DNA of 6,525 nucleotides from CAYSAA01 sp964428905. Lineage in GTDB: Bacteria; Atribacterota; Phoenicimicrobiia; Phoenicimicrobiales; Stramentimicrobiaceae. The translations under genes were made by a program, and so were the position numbers. The notes beneath the pieces are model-generated. The model ran no database searches, was not told the DNA's origin, and saw only the letters and a list, made by a program, of their open reading frames with translations. Positions 1-5,434 of the stretch are shown piece by piece. The stretch is taken from positions 1 to 6,525 of the forward strand of contig CAYSAA010000105.1 in the NCBI GenBank assembly GCA_964428905.1, read 5' to 3'. Positions within the stretch are counted from its first letter, which is position 1, and each line of letters begins with the position of its first letter.

Positions 1-684
1 TTCCTTGCCAGTCAATTTTATACCCTGTTTTACTATGTTTACTATCCCAGCATGGGAACAACTAGAAACTACCACTAAGCCTTCGTTGGTATTCAAGTAG
101 AGTGATGTGTCATCCAATATCTCATCTCGTACCAAATTGCCATTTTCTAAGTTGTAAGAATCCAGGGTTACTTTTTTCTCAAAATTTCTCTCTATTTCGC
201 CACTGGTCATCACTCCTGGTACTAGCTTTACCGGTTCCTTGGTCAACAGCCACTTTCCCCCTTCCTCCTCAATTCTTTTCCTGCTATTCTCTGAAGTTAA
301 TCCGATAGACCAAAGGTATGATTCCATCTCTACAACCGTCCGAAATATGCCTGGATGAGCAATAATAGGAATATTCTGTTTGTCAATCTCTTTCAGCATA
401 CCAACCAATCCTGCGGTATGATCAAAATGACAGTGAGAGATCGCTATCATATCTATGTCCTTTTTAGGATCTAATCCCAAGAGATTCATATTATGAAGAA
501 TAGGCTCAGCAGAGATAGCGGCATCAAACAGGATATTTTTTTTAACATTATTTGTCTTGCAGCTGAGAAGGAATGAGGTCCCGAATTGTGCCCAGAACAG
601 CGAATCATAGCCAGCATGATCTTCAGCCAAGACAAATATGGTAAGCTCATCGACTTCACCCAGTTCCTTGATGAATACTTTCAA
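1..684 (-). CDS. MBL-fold metallohydrolase, COG1237 type (3' end outside window)
   Basis: The frame is open for 228 codons from a TTG at 684 to the window edge, so the C-terminus is missing. The protein begins LKVFIKELGEVDELTIFVL. The metal-binding HxHxDH motif is seen as SHCHFDHTAG (His84, His86, Asp88, His89). Near the cut end, DDTSLYL followed by SSCSHAGIVNIV (His211) gives the late Asp/His metal ligands and the CSHAGI signature typical of the 'dihydropterin ribofuranosyl-aminobenzene phosphate synthase' group (COG1237). That group name comes from one archaeal pterin enzyme; most bacterial members have no proven substrate, so only a metal-dependent cytosolic hydrolase is safe. TTG is chosen because AAGAAGGTG (691-699) sits 6 nt upstream and the family N-terminus starts here; no in-frame ATG precedes the conserved part. 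It may be the last gene of a decayed transcription unit, since a possible gene tail ends 42 bp upstream. Confidence 0.88.
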   Translation of the reverse strand, partial: MKVFIKELGEVDELTIFVLAEDHAGYDSLFWAQFGTSFLLSCKTNNVKKNILFDAAISAEPILHNMNLLGLDPKKDIDMIAISHCHFDHTAGLVGMLKEIDKQNIPIIAHPGIFRTVVEMESYLWSIGLTSENSRKRIEEEGGKWLLTKEPVKLVPGVMTSGEIERNFEKKVTLDSYNLENGNLVRDEILDDTSLYLNTNEGLVVVSSCSHAGIVNIVKQGIKLTGKE

Positions 685-690
685 TAAAAT

Positions 691-698
691 CACCTTCT
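691..698 (-). promoter_or_regulatory. Ribosome binding site fixing the TTG start
   Basis: AGAAGGTG on the minus strand lies 6 nt upstream of the TTG at 684. It is the only good Shine-Dalgarno match near the conserved N-terminus and is the main reason for accepting a non-ATG start. Confidence 0.7.
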
Positions 699-725
699 TT
701 ATTCAATGTATTTTGATAGTAGTAA

Positions 726-866
726 CTATATACTTCTTATAATCAGGTAATTTGCCTCCTCTGTATGTTTACTACTTTCCACTTGACAGCCTTTAAGAAA
801 TTCTTCCCAAACATTTAATAGGTGTTCATCATGATACTTTTTTTCATAGAAATTAAAATACTTTGA
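726..866 (-). pseudogene. Possible C-terminal gene remnant (46 codons, no start)
   Basis: A minus-strand frame runs 46 codons between TGA (867-869) and TAG (726-728), starting SKYFNFYEKKYHDEHLLNVW and ending EEANYLIIRSI. It contains no ATG and no start with a ribosome site, so it cannot be an independent gene as it stands. Its charged, amphipathic composition (for example YHDEHLLNVWEEFLKGC) looks more like real protein than translated AT-rich spacer. The best reading is the tail of an upstream co-oriented gene that lost its 5' part. I do not recognise the family, and chance cannot be excluded for a frame this short. Confidence 0.25.
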
Positions 867-886
867 TCATTTAATTCATAAGATAA

Positions 887-924
887 CTAGCACCATACTT
901 CAATATACCTGATTGATGTGCTAG
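887..924. repeat. Inverted repeat CTAGCAC / GTGCTAG
   Basis: CTAGCAC (887-893) and GTGCTAG (918-924) are perfect 7-bp inverted copies around a 24-nt loop. There is no T-run next to either arm, so a Rho-independent terminator is unlikely. It could be a binding site or chance. Confidence 0.3.
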
Positions 925-1036
925 CTCAATCACTATTTTCTAAATATGCTGCATAATCTCTTTATATAATATATCAAATCTGCATAAAAAATAATATTTT
1001 TTTTGCCATCAAAAATTATTTTTTTATAACAAATTT

Positions 1037-1085
1037 CCTCGGCCGGATGCTGAAGGGCTGGAATTGCAAGCTCCCCAAATAGGAG
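1037..1085 (+). repeat. ~50-bp REP-like structured repeat, copy 1
   Basis: This shares GGATGCTGAAGGGCT (1045-1059) exactly with copy 2 (1950-1964). Similarity extends on both sides: CCTC at the left; AATT, then GCTCCCC, then an AG-rich end at the right. The core can fold as CGGC-CGGAT-GCTG with a G-U pair where copy 2 has A-U, and outer CCT/AGG pairs. The retained folding despite base changes suggests the hairpin matters. Both copies have the same orientation and flank the FMN reductase gene. Copy 2 abuts a REP-associated transposase relic, so a REP-type mobile repeat is the favoured identity (inference). Confidence 0.55.
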
Positions 1086-1153
1086 ATTTTCGCAACTTTT
1101 GTATAGAAAACAATGAGTGTATATTGAAAGAAATAAGAGAACTGGTAAGCTAA
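1046..1153 (+). pseudogene. Possible plus-strand gene tail overlapping repeat copy 1
   Basis: A plus-strand frame reads DAEGLELQAPQIGDF, then RNFCIENNECILKEIRELVS, and stops at TAA 1151-1153, overlapping the reductase stop by 2 bp. The frame is open back to 995 but has no start or ribosome site. The second half looks protein-like; the first half is the repeat itself, so this may be only the repeat plus chance. The family is not recognised. Confidence 0.18.
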
Positions 1154-1848
1154 TTTAGCATCATATTATATCTATGTCTAAGTTCCTCTTCAGAGATGAG
1201 CGGCTGGCTTATCAACCTGAAGGTATCCTCATTTATTCTACCCTCTTTAATTATTTCATTACCTGCCCTCTTTACTGCATCTAAAATAACCTCCCCATAT
1301 TTGGTTATCTTTCCTTCCCTCTTCATTAAAAAAGCATGGGGTCTGAGCACGGCTCCGGCAAACTCGATACCTGCATTTTTGGCTAGCTCCTGAATAATAT
1401 GGAGAACTGTTGCAAAGTTTTCCTTCTCCCACCATCCACCAGTAGAGACAAGCATAATTTTTTGAATCTGTACATCTTTGCGTAGTCTGGCTCGGGTTCG
1501 GCCATTATGATTCTCAAGTAAAGGTTCAATTAAGGGGCATAAACGGTTTAATAGATTCTGCATTTCACCGGGTAAGGGGATATAAACTGGGGTAGCTAAA
1601 ACAAGCATATCCGCTTCCTTCAGTTTAGGATAAAGTATCTGCATATCATCATTATGATAACATTCTCCTGGATCCCTGTACCAACAGTACATTTGGCCAC
1701 AATTGCAGTGTTTTATGTTTAGATGCCGGGTATAGAATAGACCAACATCAGCACCGGCATCTTTCATCCCAAGAATAAAAGGAGTAAGAATCAGGGAAGT
1801 ATATCCCTTTTCTACTCTGGGGCTACCATTGATAGTTATTACCTTCAT
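1150..1848 (-). CDS. Flavodoxin-fold NAD(P)H-dependent FMN reductase / iron-sulfur-flavoprotein-like oxidoreductase
   Basis: The 232-residue protein has the flavodoxin-like fold of the NADPH-dependent FMN reductase superfamily. MKVITINGSPR is the first strand plus the FMN-phosphate loop (GSPR, residues 8-11). Residues 45-69 form a cysteine cluster (Cys48, Cys50, Cys55, Cys63) followed by NDDM, the position where archaeal and clostridial iron-sulfur flavoproteins bind a cluster. The spacing here (1, 4, 7) differs from the compact CX2CX2C pattern, so a bound Fe-S cluster is uncertain. TPVYIPLPGEMQNLLNRL (86-103) is the hallmark flavin-binding loop. A likely role is soluble electron transfer or quinone/FMN reduction in an anaerobe; the substrate is unknown. 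The ATG at 1848 has AGGAGAGGAGG about 9 nt upstream and its own promoter, so it is probably monocistronic. The same ~50-bp repeat flanks it on both sides. Confidence 0.88.
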   Translation of the reverse strand: MKVITINGSPRVEKGYTSLILTPFILGMKDAGADVGLFYTRHLNIKHCNCGQMYCWYRDPGECYHNDDMQILYPKLKEADMLVLATPVYIPLPGEMQNLLNRLCPLIEPLLENHNGRTRARLRKDVQIQKIMLVSTGGWWEKENFATVLHIIQELAKNAGIEFAGAVLRPHAFLMKREGKITKYGEVILDAVKRAGNEIIKEGRINEDTFRLISQPLISEEELRHRYNMMLN

Positions 1849-1878
1849 TGTTTAAACCCTCCTCTCCTATTTTCTTAT

Positions 1879-1907
1879 AATATACTTGAATAATTGTATG
1901 AAATCAA
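1879..1907 (-). promoter_or_regulatory. Sigma-70-type promoter for the FMN reductase gene
   Basis: On the minus strand, TTGATT (1902-1907) and TATATT (1879-1884) are separated by 17 bp. The expected transcript start lies about 25 nt before the ATG, with the ribosome site between. The repeat at 1940-1991 is therefore upstream of the promoter and not in the 5' leader. Confidence 0.5.
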
Positions 1908-1939
1908 TTTTATTTTCTAGCAGAAGAAAATAAATAAAA

Positions 1940-1991
1940 CCTCTCAGCAGGATGCTGAAGGGCTAAAATTAGCTGGCTCCCCGAACAGAAG
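1940..1991 (+). repeat. ~50-bp REP-like structured repeat, copy 2
   Basis: The core GGATGCTGAAGGGCT (1950-1964) is identical to copy 1, 905 bp away. TCAGCA-GGA-TGCTGA (1945-1959) is a perfect 6-bp hairpin. A second short hairpin follows (GCTAA-AA-TTAGC, 1962-1973), then GGCTCCCCGAACAGAAG. The repeat begins 31 bp past the stop codon of the transposase relic at 2022-2270. REP-associated transposases typically have such palindromes beside them. Confidence 0.6.
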
Positions 1992-2021
1992 GTAATAATG
2001 GGAAACTCAGATCTTGAATTA

Positions 2022-2270
2022 TCAGTTTTCTTCTTCATCTTCAACTCTTTTGGTAATCTTACTTATGGTCGTATAATGCAATCCAAGATATCGCCCAATC
2101 TCTTTTAAGGTATAATCATACTTTTGGTTTGCCTGGTATGCTTTCATCTCCCTTGAATGATTTGTTTAAAATATCTTTTCTAAAGATGGTATTGTAACAT
2201 AGAGCTTTTTTGATGATAACGCTTGGAAAATTTGCAGAGACAAGACCCCTATCTCATCTTCCTGTATCAT
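2022..2270 (-). pseudogene. REP-associated tyrosine transposase (IS200-like), C-terminal relic
   Basis: Reading the minus strand in one frame gives a C-terminal piece of a REP-associated (RAYT) transposase. VTIPSLEKIF, then an in-frame TAA (2166-2168), then TNHSREMKAYQANQ, then KYDYTLKEIGRYLGLHYTTI, then SKITKRVEDEEEN and TGA-TAA. The pattern 'PSLEeIF ... sre-A-----YTLKEIg-yLGLHYtTiSki' is the end of the catalytic domain plus the DnaA-like helix-turn-helix found in RAYT proteins. The frame matches on both sides of the TAA, which is one base from AAA, so a nonsense mutation is likely. The N-terminal catalytic domain (HUH motif and tyrosine) is absent: the frame closes at TGA 2271-2273, just before the lipoprotein stop codon. 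It is too short and lacks the active site, so it is dead. Its 3' side leads straight into repeat copy 2. Confidence 0.75.
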
Positions 2271-2280
2271 TCAATTTTTA

Positions 2281-3333
2281 TTACCAGCTAAAATAGACGT
2301 GAGAACCCTCCTCATAATCCAAAGGATAACCGCTTTCGTTTCCTAAAAATTCATTTCCTGCAATGATATAGACAACATCTTCCTCAGGTAGAAGTGGATC
2401 AACAGTTGGGATATTCTCCTCACTAGTGCCCCAACCATCTGGGCGTACATCATCAGGTAAAAGTTCACTTAAGTTGTCCACATAAATTCCTCCACCGCGA
2501 ACTGCTGCCATATTATGGTTAATGATATTAAATATAATATAGGTAGAAATGGAGCGAGTCACATAAATTCCGCCACCACTAAGGTTCGCGGTATTGTAGA
2601 TGATGGTATTATTATTAATATCAACAGTAAAAGTGCTAACAACGTAAATTCCGCCACCATATGATGCTGTATTACCTTGAATGATATTACCAGTGATGGT
2701 CGGAGAACTATCCCCAACATAGATACCACCCCCGTGGAAAGCAGATCCTTTTTGTATCGTAAATCCTTCAAGAATAGATTCATCGTGTCCTGTAAATTTC
2801 ACTACAGAGCCCTTGTCTTTCGCCTCGATAATCGTGGCTGCTACCATAGCAGGATCTGTCGGGTTGATACTTCGCAGGGTGATATTCTTATCGTCAAATA
2901 CGATGTTTTCAGTATAGGTTCCAGGGCAAACAATGATGGTCTGGCCATCTAGAGCAGAATCGATAGCGGTCTGAATGGCAACATACTCAACTCCGGTATC
3001 GTCATTGTATACTTTTGGACCGGAAGGGATAAATATAGCCTGGATGGAATGATTTTGATGGATTTCCTGGAAGGTGTACTCATTCATGGCCCCGACTGAT
3101 ACACCATCTACCAGGACATCATCAATCTGATAGCACCCCTCGAAATTGATGGTAAAAATCTGATCCCCTCCTTCAATTACCGTAATCTCCCCCTCTGGTA
3201 TAATTTGGCCACCTTCTCCGCCAATAGCAGTAATTGTATAGGTAGTAGGAGTTGAAGGAGGTGAAGTGCATGCACCTGCTATAAGAATCATTCCCAATAA
3301 CAATAAAATGACAAAATATTTTCGGTTAGGCAT
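2281..3333 (-). CDS. Surface lipoprotein: InlB-type repeat plus parallel beta-helix (pectin-lyase-like) domain
   Basis: The 350-residue protein starts with a lipoprotein signal: MPNRK, a hydrophobic run, and LIAGAC with the acylated Cys at residue 22. A short Pro/Thr/Ser linker follows. Residues 32-101 form one InlB/Listeria-Bacteroides-type repeat (YTITAIGGEGGQIIPEGEIT ... IDDVLVDGVSVGAMNEYTF). From about 107 comes a right-handed parallel beta-helix. IQTAIDSALDGQTIIVCPGT is the usual capping entry, then four coils carry GGGIYV at 201, 226, 253 and 280. The acidic tail (residues 290-350) ends in EEGSHVYFSW. No catalytic residues of polysaccharide lyases are evident, so binding or adhesion at the cell surface is more likely than enzymatic action. 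AGGAGGTT lies 8-9 nt before the ATG. No strong promoter is seen in 3334-3583. The stop codon is 11 bp from the transposase relic, but the tail looks complete for this type. Confidence 0.85.
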   Translation of the reverse strand: MPNRKYFVILLLLGMILIAGACTSPPSTPTTYTITAIGGEGGQIIPEGEITVIEGGDQIFTINFEGCYQIDDVLVDGVSVGAMNEYTFQEIHQNHSIQAIFIPSGPKVYNDDTGVEYVAIQTAIDSALDGQTIIVCPGTYTENIVFDDKNITLRSINPTDPAMVAATIIEAKDKGSVVKFTGHDESILEGFTIQKGSAFHGGGIYVGDSSPTITGNIIQGNTASYGGGIYVVSTFTVDINNNTIIYNTANLSGGGIYVTRSISTYIIFNIINHNMAAVRGGGIYVDNLSELLPDDVRPDGWGTSEENIPTVDPLLPEEDVVYIIAGNEFLGNESGYPLDYEEGSHVYFSW

Positions 3334-3510
3334 TTTAAAACCTCCTATATCTCATTGCCCTTTTTTATCTTTGCCAATCATGGTATGTTAAAATTAGATC
3401 TCACAATTGAATAGATTAAATAAAATAAATACATATTAATGATAAACTTGCTATATTTTGACCATTTTTTTTGGAAAGACTTTGGTGTGTGTATACTTTT
3501 TTCAGGTAGA

Positions 3511-3575
3511 TTATTTTATGACATTTACCCTGACCTCGTTGTATTTCCTATGTCAATGATAAAGATTTGACCCCT
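3511..3575 (-). mobile_element. Possible REP/RAYT element end (solo footprint)
   Basis: Just downstream of the phosphoesterase gene, the minus strand reads GGGGTCAAATCTTTATC, then ATTGACATAGG, then ACGAGGTCAGGGTAAATG. The GGGGTC head followed by a pyrimidine-rich stretch resembles GGGGTCTTGTCTC inside the transposase-relic region (2237-2249) and GGGGTCTGGTCTTC at 5329-5342. From general familiarity, such GGGGTC-headed ends border RAYT elements in candidate-phylum genomes. No transposase is left here. Confidence 0.25.
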
Positions 3576-3583
3576 TTATTTTA

Positions 3584-4141
3584 TTACTCCTTTATTTTCT
3601 TACTGATAACGGATTCAGGTTCCGTGCTGACAGGATTTCTTCTGGCATCCGCGTTATCATCCCTGGCTTTTATGAATAACCATTGCTCATTATCTTCTTT
3701 TTTATGTTTTTTCATGCGGATAAAGTGATAACCGCCCTGGATTTTTTGCCCTTTCAGCCAGATTTCAAGTTTACCATCCTTAAGCGCTTCAGACATACTG
3801 ATATCCCGTTGATTTTCGTATCTCCCCCTGTCCCAGACTATAATGGTCCCCCCGCCATACTGGTCTTCGGGAATGATTCCCTCAAAATCAGCATATTCCA
3901 GGGGATGATTCTCAGTGCGAATGGCTAATCTTTTCTCCTTGGGGTCAGTTGAAGGGCCCTTGGGCACAGCCCAGGAAACCAGCACATCGTCAATTTCAAT
4001 CCTGAAATCGTAATGCAATCGAGAAGCTTCATGTTTTTGAATGACAAAAAGATTTCGGTATTTCTCTTTCTTCTCCCTGGAAATTTCGGGTTCAGTGATC
4101 TTTTTAAAATCCCGTTTTTCCTGATATTCTTTAAGATTCAT
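3584..4141 (-). CDS. Stand-alone LigD-type 3'-phosphoesterase domain protein
   Basis: This 185-residue protein matches the phosphoesterase module of the non-homologous end-joining ligase LigD, which trims 3' phosphates and 3' ribonucleotides at broken DNA ends in a Mn-dependent reaction. It starts with the family pattern LKEYQEKRDFKKITEPE. VIQKHEASRLHYDFRIE gives His37, His43, Asp45 and Arg47; TENHPLEYADFEG gives Glu77, His79 and Tyr83. These line up at constant offset with the known active-site residues of Pseudomonas LigD (His42, His48, Asp50, Arg52, Glu82, His84, Tyr88). YGGGTIIVWDRGRYE and QWLFIKARDD complete the fold. The length equals one domain, so no ligase or polymerase domain is fused and none is in the window. 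AAAGGA lies about 13 nt before the ATG, a long spacing, but the N-terminus matches the family and no other start fits. Its own promoter is at 4171-4199. Two in-frame stops end it. Confidence 0.9.
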   Translation of the reverse strand: MNLKEYQEKRDFKKITEPEISREKKEKYRNLFVIQKHEASRLHYDFRIEIDDVLVSWAVPKGPSTDPKEKRLAIRTENHPLEYADFEGIIPEDQYGGGTIIVWDRGRYENQRDISMSEALKDGKLEIWLKGQKIQGGYHFIRMKKHKKEDNEQWLFIKARDDNADARRNPVSTEPESVISKKIKE

Positions 4142-4458
4142 AAATTCTTACATTTCCTTTGGTTTTTCTTATTATAGCATAGTAACCCTTTTTACCTAAG
4201 ATTCAAGAAATCCATAATGATCTGCCCAAGCGGTTTAAAGCCAAATCGAATTAATGCTAACACAATTAATGTGTCTTTAATTAAAAAAAGATACCAAGTT
4301 TATAACTTAGAGACAACGTATTTGCGAATCTTCTCCAAGTTGGAAATAAAAAACATATACTGTAAATGATGGAAACTCAGATTAAAAATGATCTTAGATG
4401 ATATTCATTGTATAACAATTCTAAAATTTTTCTTCCTAGATCAAATTTTGACAAATAT
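4142..4458. other. Gap between phosphoesterase and nuclease-like genes
   Basis: Apart from the promoter at 4171-4199, I see no gene. A short hydrophobic frame on the minus strand (4192-4299) has no start. A 13-bp palindrome (4407-4419) and GGAAACTCAGAT (4371-4382, also at 2001-2012) are present but within chance for this base composition. No strong terminator follows the 4459-5097 gene. Confidence 0.5.
4171..4199 (-). promoter_or_regulatory. Extended -10 promoter for the phosphoesterase gene
   Basis: On the minus strand, a perfect TATAAT (4171-4176) is preceded by TGC (4177-4179), making an extended -10 element. A weak -35, TTAGGT (4194-4199), lies 17 bp further upstream. Transcription would start about 22-25 nt before the ATG at 4141. 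Confidence 0.6.
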
Positions 4459-5097
4459 TTATTTTGTAATTTCCGGAAGATAAAAACATAAAACAGCAAG
4501 TACTACCCTTCGGGAAGTATCATGAGGCAAGTGAAACTCGAAATTAAACCAGCTGTTAAATAATTTCCCCCTACTTTTCACAAAGCAGCTGTGTTTCGAT
4601 GTTTTGTTCTCTATTTGATCTAAAACAGGTAACAAATATTTATTTTGAATAAAACATAAAATGGCAGTTTTTGTATCATGCCAAGTGCAATTTGACAGTA
4701 CCTGTTCAATTGCTTTATAAAATGCCTTAATTCCTTTCCATACTTCACATTCAGCCACAAACACATTGGAATTTTGGTATGGAATGACGATATCTGAATT
4801 CCCGGATGTATCAAACGTTTTACCTGAAACACTTTTAAAATGAGGGGACAAGAACATCAGGAAAAGATTCCTTAAATCCTCTTCATGCTTGGAAAAATAA
4901 ATGCTCGGATGCCTCTCTATTTCAGTGCCGAGTTCGTGGCATATTTTCAAAATATCAATATAGACTGTTTCATCTAAGGCAGGATTCGGAGAAACGTTTT
5001 TATCCTGGGTTGAAAATTTAATAATCGGTTCTCTTTTTATCATTGGTAGAGCAAAGCTTTGAGGGACATTCAGATTTTTCTTTACTGGTATTTCCAT
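4459..5097 (-). CDS. PD-(D/E)XK-nuclease-like protein with altered catalytic lysine
   Basis: The 212-residue protein resembles an uncharacterised bacterial family with a restriction-endonuclease-like core. Matching landmarks are an E-R-H-P segment (61-64), EEDLRNLFLMFL (72-83), GKTFDTSGNSDIVI (92-105), VFVAECEVWKG (112-122), AIEQVLSNCTWHDTKTAILC (129-148) and a tail LAVLCFYLP. In relatives as I recall them, these read GETFN, GKTDI and ECKFWKG, giving the Asp...Glu-X-Lys site. Here Asp102 and Glu116 are kept, but the lysine is Glu118, and the upstream Glu of GETF is Lys93. That suggests lost or changed catalysis, so binding without cutting is possible. Relatives often carry more N-terminal sequence, so this may be a shortened form, but the ATG has AAAGGA about 7 nt upstream and an in-frame stop lies above it. 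No methylase or toxin partner is adjacent. Residue comparison rests on memory of the family, not an alignment. Confidence 0.65.
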   Translation of the reverse strand: MEIPVKKNLNVPQSFALPMIKREPIIKFSTQDKNVSPNPALDETVYIDILKICHELGTEIERHPSIYFSKHEEDLRNLFLMFLSPHFKSVSGKTFDTSGNSDIVIPYQNSNVFVAECEVWKGIKAFYKAIEQVLSNCTWHDTKTAILCFIQNKYLLPVLDQIENKTSKHSCFVKSRGKLFNSWFNFEFHLPHDTSRRVVLAVLCFYLPEITK

Positions 5098-5433
5098 ATT
5101 TTCCTTTAATTTGACTTTTTAAATTTATCTGTTCCTTCTTCCAGGTTGAATGAATGACATGTCTCATGAATTACTTTACTCTTTCATATTGTTTGCTGGT
5201 AATCTTAATCCGGTGAATTCTTTCTCTTGACAATAGGTTTATAGGTGTTAAATAAGAATAGACATATATTTTTTTTCATTATACCTCATTATTTAAGGGT
5301 TATAAAATGTTATGGTATCCAGGCCTGTGAAGACCAGACCCCATAGCTTTATATTGATCTTCCCTTCAGGCCACAAATACTCCTTTTAAATAATTGTAGA
5401 AAAGATGTCAAACAGAAAAAAAGATATGTTCTT
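5098..5433. other. Gap between nuclease-like and nitroreductase genes
   Basis: No convincing gene. It holds a long-stem hairpin (5322-5372), a GGGGTC-type motif in its loop, and a weak terminator-like element at the nitroreductase end. Two short minus-strand frames exist: one over 5171-5275 without a start, and one of 25 codons beginning MKKNICLFLF behind GAGGT. A TATAAT at 5278-5283 (minus) has no good -35 and lies about 180 bp before the nuclease-like gene. Confidence 0.5.
5322..5372. repeat. Imperfect 11-bp-stem hairpin
   Basis: GGCCTG (5322-5327) pairs with CAGGCC (5367-5372). After a 1-nt/4-nt internal loop, GAAGA (5329-5333) pairs with TCTTC (5358-5362), leaving a 24-nt loop. No T-run follows on either strand, so it is not a standard terminator. 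The minus strand contains CTGAAGGG, also present in the ~50-bp repeats, and GGGGTCTGGTCTTC, which resembles the other putative element ends. It may be a REP-like remnant or part of an untranslated RNA. Confidence 0.45.
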
Positions 5434-5434
5434 T
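5413..5434 (-). terminator. Weak Rho-independent-like terminator after the nitroreductase gene
   Basis: Minus-strand AAAGA (5430-5434) and TCTTT (5420-5424) form a 5-bp A/T-rich stem with a 5-nt loop, running into a T-stretch (5416-5422). It overlaps the stop codon, and the stem is weak. Confidence 0.3.

Larger units (their letters stand above)
685..1149. other. Gap between hydrolase and FMN reductase genes
   Basis: This very AT-rich stretch holds no intact gene. It contains a possible C-terminal gene remnant (726-866, minus), an inverted repeat (887-924), an A/T-homopolymer tract around 980-1025, the first copy of the ~50-bp repeat (1037-1085), and a short plus-strand frame running into the reductase stop codon. 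I found no convincing promoter for the hydrolase here. Confidence 0.6.

Noticed and set aside
102..308. Plus-strand open frame of 68 codons inside the MBL hydrolase
   Set aside because: It is antisense to conserved metallohydrolase sequence and has no recognisable protein features.
1940..1960. CTCTCAGCAGG resembling the end of a glycine riboswitch
   Set aside because: The rest of the aptamer is missing, the element is on the strand opposite the nearby genes, and it lies upstream of the reductase promoter.
2677..2952. Plus-strand open frame of 91 codons inside the lipoprotein gene
   Set aside because: It is antisense to the regular beta-helix repeats, which explain its openness.
4192..4299. 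Minus-strand 35-codon hydrophobic frame ending in LGQIIMDFLNLR
   Set aside because: It has no start codon or ribosome site and overlaps the phosphoesterase promoter; AT-rich spacer easily gives hydrophobic frames.
2001..4382. Exact 12-bp repeat GGAAACTCAGAT at 2001-2012 and 4371-4382
   Set aside because: A shared 12-mer is expected by chance in a window of this size when both strands are compared, and the flanks do not match.
4407..4419. 13-bp palindrome ATTGTATAACAAT
   Set aside because: It is short, A/T-rich and not placed at a promoter, so chance is sufficient.
5171..5275. Minus-strand 34-codon frame containing YLTPINLLSRERIHRIKITS
   Set aside because: It looks faintly like a transposase tail but has no start, and I cannot tie it to a specific family.
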